Assembly (NCBI GenBank): GCA_963681505.1
Contig: OY811971.1
Span: 3,027,730 to 3,091,729 of the forward strand
Length of the DNA: 64,000 nt
Direction: 5' to 3'
Origin: Eunapius fragilis
Taxonomy: Eukaryota > Porifera > Demospongiae > Spongillida > Spongillidae
Shown: piece after piece, positions 12,377 through 25,180 of the stretch
Position numbering within the stretch: position 1 is the first letter of the stretch
Layout of the letters: every line of letters starts with the position of its first letter
The notes under the pieces: generated by a model
Database searches by the model: none
Told to the model about the DNA's origin: nothing
What the model saw: only the letters and a program-made list of their open reading frames with translations
Position numbers and translations under genes: made by a program

Positions 12377-13424
12377 TGTCACATGATGTCATGAGATGAA
12401 ATATTATGTTATAGAGATGGTTTCTTTTGACCCCCCCCCCAACCTCCCTCCCCATGTTTCCCACATGTGTTGTACTTCTGGTTCGCTTTTGGTTTTTATT
12501 TCTCACCTTTCAATAAGGATGTCATTCACAAGTTTATGAACAATTATTAACTTAGTGAAATAACTTATAATTGTGTTTGTGTGTTGTACATCATCCTCGT
12601 GTTTCGTTGAGTCTGCTGTTTTGTTTTGGTTTCCATCTGAAAGACGTTTCACTCAGCACCACAGACCGTCTTCATTGTAAGCATGCTAACACACACACAA
12701 TGCTTTTCAGTGTGGAGGGTAATAGTAATTGATATAAATAAATTTTTACTCAGAATTCTGAATACCAAATCATCCATGGCCATGGGCGATAAAAAAAAAT
12801 TCAACCAAAACATATTTTATTATACCACACATGGTACAAGATTGTAATGGTGTATACCAATTCTGGGTAGCTGGCATTTTCTCAAGGGTAGCTTTTCATT
12901 TCTCCATGCAGGATTAATATGGCTATACACGTATATTATGCATCTATCCATCAAACACTTGAATTTATAATTAGCTACAAGTAAATAAAAGTTGTTGGAA
13001 GGATAGTATAATCATATTATAGTACATTTGGGATCATGGCAGTGAATGGGGACAAAGTGTAAGCACCAAAGTTGACATGTACGCATATACATTAATAAAA
13101 TATCAGTCGATGTGGTGACCATGCACACACAATTACTAACCCCTTACCCAACATATGGCTTCTGATTACACAACATGTGCACTCAAGTAGTAAGCTAGGT
13201 AACCAGACCCAGAATCATAAGCCCCATCCACGTGTCAATGAACCAACAACCAGAAACAAATTGTTGCAGACACGTATGCATGTAAAGTTTTACAGTAGCA
13301 ACATATGCATGTTCCATACTGTTACAATTACTCAATCAAGCACTTGGACATTGCATACTCAGTGAAACCATTAAATTCAGTTTCACGTTCTGTGGAAGTG
13401 TGTGTTTACTGGTGTATGCATGTA
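12377..13424. other. 3' flank between convergent ataxin-7-like and ZNF genes
   Basis: Contains the 3' UTRs of both genes. The ataxin-7-like side has CAATAAGG near 12510 where copy 2 has a canonical AATAAA. On the ZNF side, minus-strand AATAAA (TTTATT on +) occurs near 12818. No other gene is seen. Confidence 0.5.
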
Positions 13425-14057
13425 TCATGCATTGGTCATAGTGGTTGGATCTTGGGAGTAGGGGCAGTACTGGAGATGATGTTTCAAACCTCTCTTGGTC
13501 ACATATTTCTTGTCACATCCTTCAGAGGGACATCTTAACTTCTCACCAAGGTGTTTTCTGCCATGCTCTTTCAGAGCAGAAATGGATCTGAAAGATAGCC
13601 TGCAGAAACACTTATAAGGTCGATCATTGCCGTGGACCATCATATGGTATGTGAGACTTGATCTGTTAGAATACTGCTTGTTGCAAATAGAACACTTGAA
13701 TCTTCTGGCTCCTGTGTGGACAACAATATGTCTCGTCAGATTTCCCTTATGACCAAATGCCTTCCCACATTCAGAACACTGATAGTTCTTTTCTTGAGTA
13801 TGGACAACCATGTGTCTCGTCAGATTTTCCTTTCGCCCAAATGCCTTTCCACATTCAGAACACTGATAGTTCTTTACTTGCGTATGGACAACCATGTGTG
13901 TCTTCAGATGTCCCTTGAGACCAAATGCCTTCCCACATTCAGAACACTGATAGTTCTTTACTTGTGTATGGACAACCATGTGCCTCAGCAGATCTCCCAT
14001 TTGACCAAATGCCTTCCCACATTCAGAACACCCATACTGCTTAGCAGCTGTGCTCAT
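13425..14057 (-). CDS. C2H2 zinc-finger protein, 7 fingers (copy 1)
   Basis: A single open frame from MSTAAKQYG to the shared C-terminus DPTTMTNA. It has four near-identical fingers of the CSECGKAFG type with HMVVHTQ linkers, then three divergent ones: FKCSICNKQYS, the short YKCFC finger, and a C-terminal LRCPSEGCDKKY finger ending HHLQYC. Residues at -1, 2, 3 and 6 of the four repeated fingers are QGDR, LGHT, RENR and HGNR, so sequence-specific DNA binding in the nucleus is likely. No other domain is visible. The start at 14057 is the ATG conserved in all four copies; the frame stays open upstream to 14246, but a CAG acceptor-like site just before ATG suggests an upstream non-coding exon. 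It is convergent with the ataxin-7-like gene. Confidence 0.85.
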   Translation of the reverse strand: MSTAAKQYGCSECGKAFGQMGDLLRHMVVHTQVKNYQCSECGKAFGLKGHLKTHMVVHTQVKNYQCSECGKAFGRKENLTRHMVVHTQEKNYQCSECGKAFGHKGNLTRHIVVHTGARRFKCSICNKQYSNRSSLTYHMMVHGNDRPYKCFCRLSFRSISALKEHGRKHLGEKLRCPSEGCDKKYVTKRGLKHHLQYCPYSQDPTTMTNA

Positions 14058-14639
14058 CTTCCTTGTTCTAAGATCATAACAACAAATATAATCAATTAGA
14101 AACACTGATATACATGCAGGTTGACCAATGACATTATTCCACAACGCTATAACGTATACAATGTATATCACATGGAAAAAGTGGGGGTGGGGCACGAGGT
14201 TCAGCCTCATTACTTGGTGCCAGGTACTATATGAGATTCCTTTCATGAGTCTGATCAGAAACCAGACAGAGGCTTTCCAGTACCCCCTTGCCAGACGGGA
14301 GGGGTGGGGTGGGGGTGTGCCCTCTCCCCCATGGTGTGCTCTTCCCTAAATATAGTACTTCATATTCGTCTGTGCTTTCAAAGTTATATGAATATCGTAT
14401 CCATGAGTAAAGTGGGTCAAGATTTGGAGGAAGTGTAAATTCCACTGATGATTATTTTGACACCAGAATTTATAACTATTATCATTGACACAGGTACTGG
14501 TGTTATCTGCGTGAGGACTGAAGGTGGGTTCGTAGCTACAGACACGCTGGTGTGTGGGAGGGTCCAAATGGAGCTCCAGTCATATATGGCAGTCTGGGCA
14601 TTACTTACTTATCTGGAGGGCACAACACTTACATAGTGC

Positions 14640-16330
14640 CCCCCCAATGTCAGAGAGGTCTGAAATTGAGTTGGTAGGTATTTTGGCGCCCTGTTACTGT
14701 TTTGGCATTCCTTTTATAGGGGTCCGCTAAGGGGGGCATTGGCACCCCCTCCCCGCACGCCTGGCTATATGGTTATATCGAGGGTTATATATATAGATGA
14801 TATTATGCAATCATTCATTAGCATGTCTATATTTATCTAAATGCGGAATAATGGCCACGTATGTATAGAAATGCTCGCACAGGCAGTGCAGATGTGCCAC
14901 TGCAGGCTCTATGGCATCACACACGCATCCACATCTCTTGCAACTGTTTTAACACAATAGACATGATCCACCTTGTGCTCTTCAGGATTCGGCGCAAAGG
15001 CGGATCCGTAACCAGGTTATTGATGACAATTAGTTAATCTCGGACGTCCTCACTAGGCTTCAGTGTTAATTTGTGATCTAAAGGCATTGATTTGAATGAT
15101 GATACGAGTTTTTTTTAGCTTCTAAATAGGTAAATTAATAAGTAGGTATTTATATTAGCATTTAAAATCAATTTTGAGATGGCTTCCCGAGTACCGACCC
15201 AATGTATTAAAAGCACGCTCATCTCGTTCTGCAAAGATGTTTATTATAAGACTAAAGTGTTGTGCGATATTCCATACGTTGCTGAACTACATCGACAACT
15301 AAAAACTGTCATAGTATTGCTAGCGGACCTTTTAGTTTTTTAGTTTTCCCCCAAAACCTGACCCAGATCATACGCGGATGCAGTATTAATACTACATCAT
15401 GAAGTGCCCTTGATTCAAATATGGAATATAATGGACACAGTTATTGCAATCAATTCCCAACTCAATCAGGAAGTATCCAACATTGTTACATGCCAATCAT
15501 GTTGGTATGAATTTATCAGTCATTTTACCAATTTTTCCAGCGGGTGTGTACCAATATTGACATCTTGATGGCACAACAATGATATCATCACATTTGGAAA
15601 ATCAACAAATAGTAACATCCAATGTACCAATATGACTTTTTGGCTGTGTGTACTGATATCAATGCCACGTGTCAAAACGCCATTTATATACACATTACAA
15701 GCCTCCTACACCCACATACACTACAACGCCTCCACACTGCCCACACACCCTACAACACTGGATATGTTTGATTTGGATATGTTTGATTTACTTCTGATTT
15801 GGAATCAAATCAAGATTTATTTAGATTTTAAATCACACGTATTTGATTTCGTGCTTGATTGTCCATTAATATTTATCTATTTATCTAATTTTGATTTCGC
15901 ATAGACCTTTGGCGAATCTACATGTACATTTGGAAAAGATTTTGTATTAGATCATACAAGAAATGTGCATCAAATCCTATTGGATTGAAAGTTGGATTTT
16001 ACATACATGTAGCTTCGCAGATTTCGGAATCAGCGAAAGATTTTTTTAATAATCAAAATTCCATAATTTTAAATGATTCTACAAAACAGATATATGCATG
16101 CATCTAAAGGAAGCAGACAGAAGTTAAGTATAAATTATCAACATGCAAGGGTGCAAATTACTGTATATCACCTGATGTCTTTGTACAGTTGGGTACGAAT
16201 AGGCCTATCATTGATCACAAGCGCTTTGCTTGAATTGTGGGTACGTGTCATATAAAGGCGAGATTGCAGGCTAATTAAATGTACATTATAATGTATTCTC
16301 AAAATTGAACATGACTGTCACATGCTTGCT
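14640..16330. other. AT-rich region without recognised gene
   Basis: No coding sequence recognised. A segment near 15410-15480 (ATATGGAATATAATGGACAC, then CAATTCCCAACTCA) recurs at 63790-63860 and inverted at 53780-53860, so it belongs to the duplicated unit. The rest, about 14.64-15.40 kb, has no counterpart that I saw in copy 2. Confidence 0.4.
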
Positions 16331-16550
16331 GACTCATAGTTTTTACAACACACCTACAGCATCTCCACAAATCTTACAACACCTCTAAACACCTTCAACA
16401 CCCCACACCCCCTAAAAGCCTCCTTCACCATACACACTACAATCCTCCGACACCCAGACACACGCATCCATCAAGCATCCTACATCCACACACAATCCTC
16501 GAATACTGTACCTGCACTACAAACCTTAATTCGACACAAGCACACCATAT

Positions 16551-17166
16551 AACACCACCTGTACACCCACAACACCACCTGTACACCCTACACCACCTGT
16601 ACACCCTACACCACCTGTACACCCTACAACACCACCTCTACACCCTACAACACCATCTCTGCACCCTACAATACCACCTGTACACCCTACAACACCACCT
16701 GTACACCCTACAATACCACCTGTACACCCTACAACACCACCTCTACACCCTACAACACCACCTGTACACCCTACAATACCACCTGTACACCCTACAACAC
16801 CACCTCTACAACCTACAACACCACTCTACACACTACAACACCACCTGTACACCCACAACACCACCTGTACACCCTACACCACCTGTACACCCTACACCAC
16901 CTGTACACCCTACACCACCTCTACACCCTACAACACCACCTCTACACCCTACAACACCATCTCTGCACCCTACAATACCACCTGTACACCCACAACACCA
17001 CCTGTACACCCTACACCACCTGTACACCCTACACCACCTCTACACACTACAACACCACCTCTACACCCTACAACACCACCTGTACACCCTACAACACCAC
17101 CTCTACACCCTACAACACCACCTGTACACCCTACAACACCACCTCTACACACCCTAAATCACCACC
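16551..17166. repeat. 21-bp minisatellite (left part of array)
   Basis: Tandem units of about 21 bp, CCCTACAACACCACCTSTAC plus A, alternating CTCTACA and CTGTACA variants; some units lack ACAACA and are 15 bp. The array continues to the right of the Gypsy element (24757-25180), so that element inserted into it. Shorter arrays lie at 35540-35710 and about 53620-53700. Confidence 0.9.
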
Positions 17167-17176
17167 TCTACATCTT

Positions 17177-17403
17177 TGTAATGTTTGTGTTGAGCCGCAC
17201 CCACTATCAAGGCGCATCAGCGCTCACTATCGTGATTGGCCAGTTGAACCTGTTTTACCAGTCATACCCAGATGTACCAGTTTGTCCAGTTTGCCATATA
17301 TATTCTATGTGCCTTCCGTGTTTGTCATTCTTGTGTACATGTGTTCCAATCATCAGCCGTCACGCGTACGCACGTGCCCGCACAACACACGCTATACACT
17401 ACA
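17177..17403 (+). repeat. 5' LTR of Gypsy element
   Basis: It begins TGTAATGTTTGTGTTGAGCC and ends CTATACACTACA, and aligns end to end with 24528-24756. The primer-binding region follows directly (TTAGCGACAAGG, about 17404). Confidence 0.85.
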
Positions 17404-19031
17404 TTAGCGACAAGGGAAAACCTTATTATTTTGTCATACAGCATTTGTTTTTCTCATTCTGTCCCCCGCAGGATGGCGGTATTGCATGGCTCTCTGGGAT
17501 CGTTCGACAAGAACAACGAGCAGTGGCCGATGTACTGTGAAAGAGTGGATCTCTATTTGGCGGCCAACAACATCAACAACGGAGACCAACGTCGCACTAT
17601 CCTTTTGAGCGTTTGCGATCCAGCAACATACCAACTCATCCGATCGTTGGTCACACCAGAGAAACCGACAAGACCTTCGACGAGCTTGTTCAGCTATGTC
17701 TTCTAGTTCAGCACTGTGAGTTCAGGGCGATCGGTTGGTCTGCGGAATCAAGAACTCAAGGGTACAGCATAGACTGCTTATGGAAGCCAAGTTAACCTTC
17801 AATAAGGCGTTGGAGACGGCGCAGGCAGCGGAACAAGGGACGAAAATGCTCCAGTCGGGTAGCGCATCGAACCCTACAGTGCTGGCTGTAGACAAGCTAC
17901 AGGTACCTGTGTGCAATTTCGACAAGGAGAAATGTTTTCGCTGTAGGCGCAGACACCCAAGTCACACTTGCCGCTGCAAGGACTGGCTTTTCAACAATTG
18001 CGGGAAGAAAGGGCATGTAGCCAAAGTTTGTCGAAGCGTGCGAACAAACCTGATCAATCAGGAACAGGATAACCCGCGTAAGAGGAGGCGTGTAGTGCAG
18101 TTTACAGATGCAGAGACAGACGGAGAGAACCCCACTACTGAAGAGGTTCACACGTTATTCTATGCCGGCCAGTCTCCTTTTCCGCCGTTCTTCGTAAACG
18201 TCACAATCCACACGGTGGAAGTTAACATGCTCGTCGACACTGGCGCATCAGTTTCCATTCTGAACATGAAGTGGATCATGAGTCTTTGGACTGGACTCAC
18301 AGGCTGGCTATCAAACCGTCAGGGGTGAACCTTCGCATGTATTGAGGCAAGCGGTTACGATAGTGGGAAAAGCATCAGTACAGGTGACGTACCGAGGTCA
18401 GAAGCATAGCCTAATGATAACAATCCTTGAAGGTAGTGGTACGCCCTTGGTCGGAAGGGATTGGGTGTATAAGTTAGGGTGAAACTCGTGGAACCTCAAG
18501 ATCAAGCGACCGTATTACACACAGAGTCTACCGGATCACTCAAGGACATTTTGTCCAAGTACTCCGAGATGTTCCACGACACACTGGGTCTCGTCAAAGG
18601 GTTAAAGATGAAGCTACACATGAACCCCGGTAGTCAGCCTCGATTTAATAAGCCCAGGTCTGTCCCATTCGCTCTGAGGGAGAAAATCGAAGCAGAACTC
18701 GAGCGGTTGTGCAAAGAGAAAGTCATGGAGCCTGTACAGTTCAGAGAGTGGGCCACACCCATCGTGCCTGGGGACGGCAGCATACGCATTTGCGGGAACT
18801 ACAAAATAACAGTCAACAGAGCAGCGAGTGTAGAGTCCTACCCCATACCACGCATCGAGGACTTGTTGGCCTCAATTGGCAACGCCAAGGTCATCTCTAA
18901 GTTGGACGTCTCTCATGCCTACCAACAACTAGAGTTAGACAACGTTTCTAAGTATTCCGTCACCATTACCACACATAAAGGACTGTATAGGTACTATGAT
19001 CTTCCTTTCGGCGTGGCATCAGCACCAGCTA

Positions 19032-22000
19032 CAGGGTTCATACAGAGTATTGAAAAGGCATTAAATCAACGCATTGGATTAAATAGGCATTAAATCTGGG
19101 TTTTGTATTGAAAAAGCATTGAAATCCAATACAACTATTAAAAAGGCATTGAATTTCGCCCCGTGTCTCTTTTCGTCTTATAACCCCGCCCCATTAATTC
19201 CCTGAGCGCATCTTTCTATTACGTGCACGTGCTGCTACATACGATTTGGGCCTGGGGATGAGTGTGTAACAGAGGTGAACCAGCTGTGCTACTAATTTTT
19301 AGAGCAATTTAAAATTGATGAGCACTTTGCGATGGGGAAGTGTACCTTCAGATTGGAGTGGCTGAAAAATCCTTTATATAGTGAATGGTTGGCTGCAGAT
19401 AATGATAACAGATACTCAGCGTATTGCATAGCATGTAGAAAGGAGTTTGGGCTCGGAACAATGGGTCAAATCACATGCTTCTGGGAAGACTCATCAGAAA
19501 AACATATCTATCTTAAAGGAAAATACCAAGATATCGTTTGCCACCTCTGATACACCGTGTTCTTCGGCAGTTATGTGTCGGAACAATCTGCTGTACTTGG
19601 CCCAGTTCCCAGTCCAATTCAGCCTATTGTTTTGAAGGGAACTCCAACATTGTCCCATTATTTGGACTCAAATGCAGTTCTAAGAGCCGTAATATTGTGG
19701 GTCTTACATACTATGAGCTGTCACAATTCATACAATAGCAACGAAGGCACTTCAAAGGTTTTCTCAGCGATGTTTTCAGATAGCGAAATTGCACGACGAT
19801 TTTCATGTGGAGGGAAAAAAACTGCTTATCTCACTGTGTTTGGTCTTGCAGAGTACTTTAAAAGGTCCTTACTAGACTCCATCAAGGGAGACTATTGTGT
19901 ACTTTTTGACGAAAGTTTAAATAACATGGTGAAGGAAAAGCAGATGGACATTCATGTCCGCTATTGGAATGAGAGTCGGAACCACGTAGAAACACGATAT
20001 ATTGGGTCTGAATTTTTAGGTAAGCTATTTTAAAGTGCGTGTGTACTGCTAGTATACGCTGTCAACTGCTTTAAAACAACATTTTAAAGCTTCAATAGCA
20101 TACGCGTGTATAAAATAATTATATACTAGTGCCACTTGCGGGTACTCGCGACTCGTTATCGCTTTTGATTGCTAGCACTAGCGCTGCGTAGCTTTTGTAT
20201 ATTGTGTACAGCTTATTGCAACATGCATTTTTAGTGTAGTGGTGCAGGATGCACGTGACCTGGCTTTCAATACTTGCCCGTGCTCCATCCAGGTCATGCA
20301 AGAGCAGAAGACTTGGTGCTTCATTTTAGGCATGAAAGTGGGCTGTCTATTAAAGGTATTGTACAGATAAGTATGGATGGACCAAATGTAAATTGGAAAT
20401 TTTACAAACAAATCAGAACACAGTTACAGGAAGAGTACAGCACTAGTTTAATTAACATTGGATCATGTGGGTTGCACATAGTGCACAATGCCTTCAAAGC
20501 TGGAGTAACTGCCTCTGGGTGGATTATTTCATCCTGTTTAACCTCGCTTTATTATCTATTCAAAGACTGTTCTGCACGAAGAGAAGATTACACTACAACA
20601 ACTGGTTCCTCTGTTTTTCCATTAAAGTTTGTTTCCCATCGTTGGCTGGAAAATGTACCAGTTGCTGAGCGAGCACTAGAAATGGTTGACTCTTTGGGAA
20701 TTTTTGTGAGAGCTGTAAAAGACAAATCACTTTCTAATCCTGGAAACAATTCTTTTGATGTTGTAGACCAAACAATTTCAGATCCACTTCTAACAGCTAA
20801 GCTTCATTGTTTTAAAAAGTGTTGCTAATCAATTAGTTCCGTTTTTTAAGTAGGTATCAAACAGATGCTCCTATGGTTTGTTTTTTAGGTACTGGTCTTT
20901 TTGAGATATTGAAAAATGTTTTAAAGCATTTTATCAAGGAAGATATTATAGCTGGTGTTAGTGTGTCTGCACTTGGAAGTATTGACGTGGAAAAAATTGA
21001 GAATCAAAAAGCATACTCTGAAGTTGATATAGGTTTTTCAGGAAACAGAATAGTGAAAGAGTTGAAGTTTAAAAAGCTTATTAGTGACAAGACTGCCCTG
21101 CAATTTGTGGTTGAGTGTAAATATTTTCTAGCTGCATTAGCCAAGAAGTTAATGCACAAAAGTCCAGTTACATTCAATTTTGTACACTTGTTGAACTTTT
21201 TGGATCCACGACTACAGGTTTCTAGTCCTTGCCAATGCACTGAGATGTTGAAAAAGGTTTTAGCATTTTTGGTTCAACTACAGAAGGTAAATGAAAGAGA
21301 TTGTGATGATATAATTAGTGAATTTTCAGGCTACTTGAATACTATTCCTGTAGTTGGGTCTGATAAGTTTTGCAATTTCAACCCTGTCTGTACAAGAGTG
21401 GATATCTTCTACTCAGAACAATTGAAGTCATTTCCCAAACTGTTTTCTCTTATTAAGATGTTATTAGGTTTGTCCCATGGGCAGGCAAGTGTGGAGCGTG
21501 GATTTTCAGTGAACAAAGAGGTTGAGGTTGAAAATTTAATGAAACAAAGTGTTGTTGCACAAAGAGTGGTTTCTGAAGCGTATAAAGTGCAGGTGGAGTC
21601 TCTGAGATCAAACTAGTCAATGAGCTGATGACTTCTTGTAGTCTTGCAAGGCAGAGGTACACAGCCCATCTTGAGAAAGCTAAAGAATTGAAGAAAAGTG
21701 AAGAACAAAAGCAGAAGAGGAAGGCCATATTGGATAAAATTGGTGAAATCAAGGCCAAAGAAAAGAGGTTGTCATCAGACATAGAAGCTTTGAATTCTTC
21801 TGCTGATAAAAGCTGAAGGTGTTAGGGAATATAAGCTTATGTCTCAGAGGATAGCTAAGTCAAATGCTTTAAGAAATGCAGCAAAGGGAAAGGAGGATGA
21901 AATGAAAGCACTTGATACTGACTTAAACAAAGCATTGCACTCGTTGAAGTAGATCTTGTTTTACAACTCTATGTATTAGCATGTATTATTGTGCTCTGGG

Positions 22001-22084
22001 GTGTACATTTGCTTGTTCAGTACATGTATTAAAAGGCATTAAAAAGGTCTTATTTTGACAGCATAATTATGTGTACAAACCCTG
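19032..22084 (+). mobile_element. hAT-like DNA transposon nested in Gypsy RT, 5-bp TSD
   Basis: Ends are CAGGGTTCATACA (left) and the reverse complement CAGGGTTTGTACA (right), 11 of 13 identical. The target duplication is AGCTA (19027-19031 and 22085-22089). Removing the element and one AGCTA restores the Gypsy RT frame (SAPA then IFQ). Subterminal copies of AAAAGGCATT/AGGCATTAAA occur at both ends (about 19050-19160 and 22025-22050). The body encodes a decayed hAT-type transposase. Confidence 0.85.
19332..21949 (+). pseudogene. hAT-superfamily transposase, decayed
   Basis: The first part starts MGKCTFRLEWLKNPLYSEWL with a BED-like pair of cysteines (YCIAC). It is frameshifted near 19465 and 19570, then reads GPVPSPIQPIV to SEFLG at 20019. 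A GT-AG intron (20020-20292) joins this in frame to HARAEDLVLHF. The third block, 20873-21616, holds the C-terminal hAT dimerisation motif LLGLSHGQASVERGFSVNKE. It is separated from the second by frameshifts around 20820-20870. A lysine/glutamate-rich coiled-coil tail follows (21628-21949, one more frameshift). Four or more disablements make it inactive. hAT transposases cut and paste DNA; members with 5-bp duplications are known (hAT5). Confidence 0.75.
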
Positions 22085-24527
22085 AGCTATCTTCCAGTGC
22101 ACCATGGAAACATTGTTAAGAGACTTGGGCAACGTGTGTTTCTACATAGATGACATATTGGTGTGTGGGTCGACTGAAGGAGAACACCTGGCAATGCTGA
22201 ATCGAGTGTTGGAGAGACTGCAGCAAGCGGGGTTTAGGCTGAAACTCGCAAAGTGCATATTCAACGATCCCTCAGTCGAGTACTTAGGATACGTCATAAC
22301 TGCCAGTGGTGTCCGCCCAGTGGAGAAGAAAGTTTCAGATCTACTAAAGGCACCAGCACCGAAGAACATAACTGAACTAAAGTCATGTTTAGGCATGTTG
22401 AATTATTACAGTAAATTCATGCCACACATCGCATCGACACTGGCCCCACTTCATTCCCTGATGCAAAAGAACAAGTCCTGGACGTGGGAGGGGTGGGGGG
22501 GGGGGGGGGGGAGAGAGCAATAGGCAGCTTTCAGTAAGGCCAAAGACCTGCTGGCGTCTACAGAGGTTCTGGTGCACATCGACCCAGAGAAAGTTATACC
22601 TCGCCTGTGACACCTCGCCATACGGGGTTGCGGCGGTCTTATCACACCAAATGGAGGATGTGTCCGACCGGCCGATAGCTTACGCCTCGCGAACGTTAAG
22701 TGTAGCGGAAAAGAATTATGCGCAATTAGAAAAGGAGGGACTCATAATTGTGTTTGGCGTGACAAAGGTTCACCAATAGTTCACGATATTGTCAGACCAC
22801 AAGCTGCTCCAGCACATATTGAGTGAAAACAGAGCCGTTCCTCCCTTAGCGTCAGCTCGCATCCAGCGCTGGGCATTGCTGTTGAGCTCTTACCGATACC
22901 ACATCTCCTATAAGGCAGGCAAGCTTCACGCTAACGCAGATTGTCTGAGCAGACTACCAGTTCAAGAATGTCAGAAATCCGTGGATGAAGTTCAAGGGAA
23001 GGAGGTGCTCATGTTTGAAACGCTGCCAAGTGGCTTGAAACCCTTGTCCGCAAAGGTTATGGAGGAGCATACCGATAAGGACCAAGTGCTGGCTCAAGTG
23101 AAAGGGATGATTCTCTTCGGCAAGTGGGATTCCAAAGGGTCGAAACGGGCAGACATGGAACCATATCTCGGATGGAAGCTGGGACTCAGTCTGGCAGATC
23201 GATGAATCCTTTGGGGAAGTCGAGTGGTCGTACCCACCAAGCTGCGACCGGAAGTACTGCAGACACTACACGAGGCCCATCCTGGTGTCGTGAGGATGAA
23301 GGCGTTGGCTCGAGGCACAGTTTGGTGGCCAGGGGTCAACAAAGACATGTAAGACAAGGTCAGGGCGTGTGCGAGATGTCAGGTAAACAGGAAAACACCC
23401 CCACCGGTGTCGCTACACCCGTGGGAATTCCCAGCACAGGCGTGGTCACGTCTCCATGTGGACTTCGTGGGCTCGTTCTAAGGGAAACTGTTCATCGTCC
23501 TGGCCAACGCCCACACTAAGTGGCTCGAGGTGGCTGTGGTGTCATCGTGTTCCTCCCTGTGTGCAATCAAGTTCCTGCACAACGTTTTTGCAACGCACGG
23601 CATTCCCGAGCAGCTGGTGTCAGACAATGGGAGTGTGTTCACAAGCAGCGAATTTAAGGAGTTCGTAACTAGAAATGGAATTCGCCACACAACGTCAGCT
23701 CCGTACCACCCAGCATCGAACGGCTTGGCTGAAAGGGCAGTTCAAACTTTCAAGTCCGCCTTAATCAAGTCCGGTGGGTACATGGAGACCAGCCTGGCCT
23801 GTTTTCTCTTCACGTACCAGCTGACACCCCACGCTACAATGGGTCTCACATCCACACAGATGCTACTGGGTCGCAAACCACGCTCCCAACTGGACAGCAT
23901 CCGCCCCCGCAGCGGGACAGCCATTCCGGACAAGGTGAAGACAAGTCAAGCCCGTCAATTAGCCAACAATGATGCGAGGGCCAAGGACCGTTTGTTTGGG
24001 CTAAATGACCCTGTGTACACTAAGGACGTGGGCGGCAAGCAGGAGTGGATACCTGGAGTTATTAGGAAATTTCGCGGCCAGTATCTGCGATCATCGAGAT
24101 GGGAGACAGTAGAATGTGTCGGAGGCATTTCAACCACCACAGAGTGAGGCATGACGCCAGGCCTGAGAGAGTGCAGGTTAAAGAACGCAACATCCAGCCA
24201 GATGATCAAGCACAAGCCACACGGGAGTGGAAGGCAGTTGTAACAGGAGCCAACGGAGGTCCCACTGTAACACCCAGTTGTAGGAGTGGTTCTACCGCAA
24301 CCACACCCTCTCAATCGGAGAAGGCCACGCCTCCCACAGGCGAGAATGAGGAGCGTGACGAAATATACCGGAGACTGCAGTTAGCAACAAAGAAGATCAC
24401 GCAGAGCAGGAAGGAGCAACCGGGATAGAGAAGCCCATTACCCCTCTGCGACCCATCCCTATCCGCCGTTCCAACCGCACATAGGCACCGCCCGTGAGGT
24501 ACATGTACGGATTTACGAAGGGAGGGA

Positions 24528-24756
24528 TGTAATGTTTGTGTTGAGCCGCAACCACTATCGAGGCACATCAGTGCTCACTATCGTGATCGGCCGGTTGAAC
24601 CAGTTTTACCAGTCATATCCTGATAAACCGGCTTACCCAGTTTTGCCCATATATGTTCTATGTGCTTTCCGTGTTTATCATTCTTGTATACGTGTGTTCC
24701 AATCATCAGCCATCACCCAAACGCGCGTGCCCGCACAACACACGCTATACTATACA
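24528..24756 (+). repeat. 3' LTR of Gypsy element
   Basis: It begins TGTAATGTTTGTGTTGAGCC directly after the purine tract and ends CTATACTATACA. It is the partner of 17177-17403. Confidence 0.85.
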
Positions 24757-25180
24757 ATCCCACACCACCTCTACACCCTACAACACCACCTCTACACCCT
24801 ACAACACTATCTCTACACCCTACACCACCTCTACACCCTACAACACCACCTCTACACCCTACACCACCTCTACACCCTACAACACCACCTCTACACCATA
24901 CAACACTACCTCTACACCTTACAACACCACCTCTACATCCTACAACACCATCTCTACACCCTACAACACCACCTCTACACCCTACAACTTCACTTTTGCA
25001 CCCTACAACAGCACCTCTACACCCTACAACGCCACCTCTACACCTTACAACACCACACAACACCACCTCTACACCCTACAACACCATCTCTACACCCTAC
25101 AACACCACCTCTACACCCTACAACACAACCTCTACACCCTACAACACCACCTCTACACCCTACAACACCTCCAACATCCA
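24757..25180. repeat. 21-bp minisatellite (right part of array)
   Basis: The same CACCTCTACACCCTACAACA units as at 16551-17166, continuing directly after the Gypsy 3' LTR. It translates in every frame into repeated short peptides, which should not be taken as protein. Confidence 0.9.

Larger units (their letters stand above)
17473..24428 (+). pseudogene. Gypsy gag-pol, with frameshifts and stops
   Basis: Gag starts near 17473 (GSLGSFDKNNEQWPMYCERV) and is frameshifted around 17680. A retroviral-type zinc knuckle (CFRCRRRHPSHTCRC...CGKKGHVAKVC) lies near 17934-18035, and the aspartic protease motif LVDTGAS near 18230. RT runs from about 18700 (SKLDVSHAYQQL, DLPFGVASAPA) to 19030, is interrupted by the hAT element, and resumes at about 22090 (METLLRDLG, then FYIDDILVCG with the catalytic YIDD). 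RNase H motif SDHKLLQHIL is at about 22790; the integrase zinc region (HEAHPGVV...CARC) is near 23270-23380, and its DDE core includes LVSDNG and NGLAERAV. Several stops, a G-tract near 22487-22511 and the insertion make it non-functional. The gag and integrase style resembles the Mag-like animal lineage (low confidence). Confidence 0.85.
17177..24756 (+). mobile_element. Ty3/Gypsy LTR retrotransposon, disrupted by nested hAT
   Basis: Two direct LTRs (17177-17403 and 24528-24756) start TGTAATGTTT and end near CTATACA. A purine tract GAAGGGAGGGA precedes the 3' LTR. By eye the LTRs differ at roughly 25-30 of 228 positions, so the insertion is old. Bases flanking the LTRs (ATCTT left, ATCCC right) match only in ATC. 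Minisatellite units lie on both sides. The order gag, protease, RT, RNase H, integrase is that of Ty3/Gypsy. Confidence 0.9.

Noticed and set aside
13716-14099. Plus-strand frames such as MDNNMSRQISLMTKCLPTF over the ZNF genes
   Set aside because: Antisense shadows of the finger repeats; the same periodic peptide appears opposite every ZNF copy.
16551-17166. Regular short repeats that could be mistaken for a CRISPR array
   Set aside because: Units are head-to-tail with no unique spacers, and the window is eukaryotic. It is a minisatellite.
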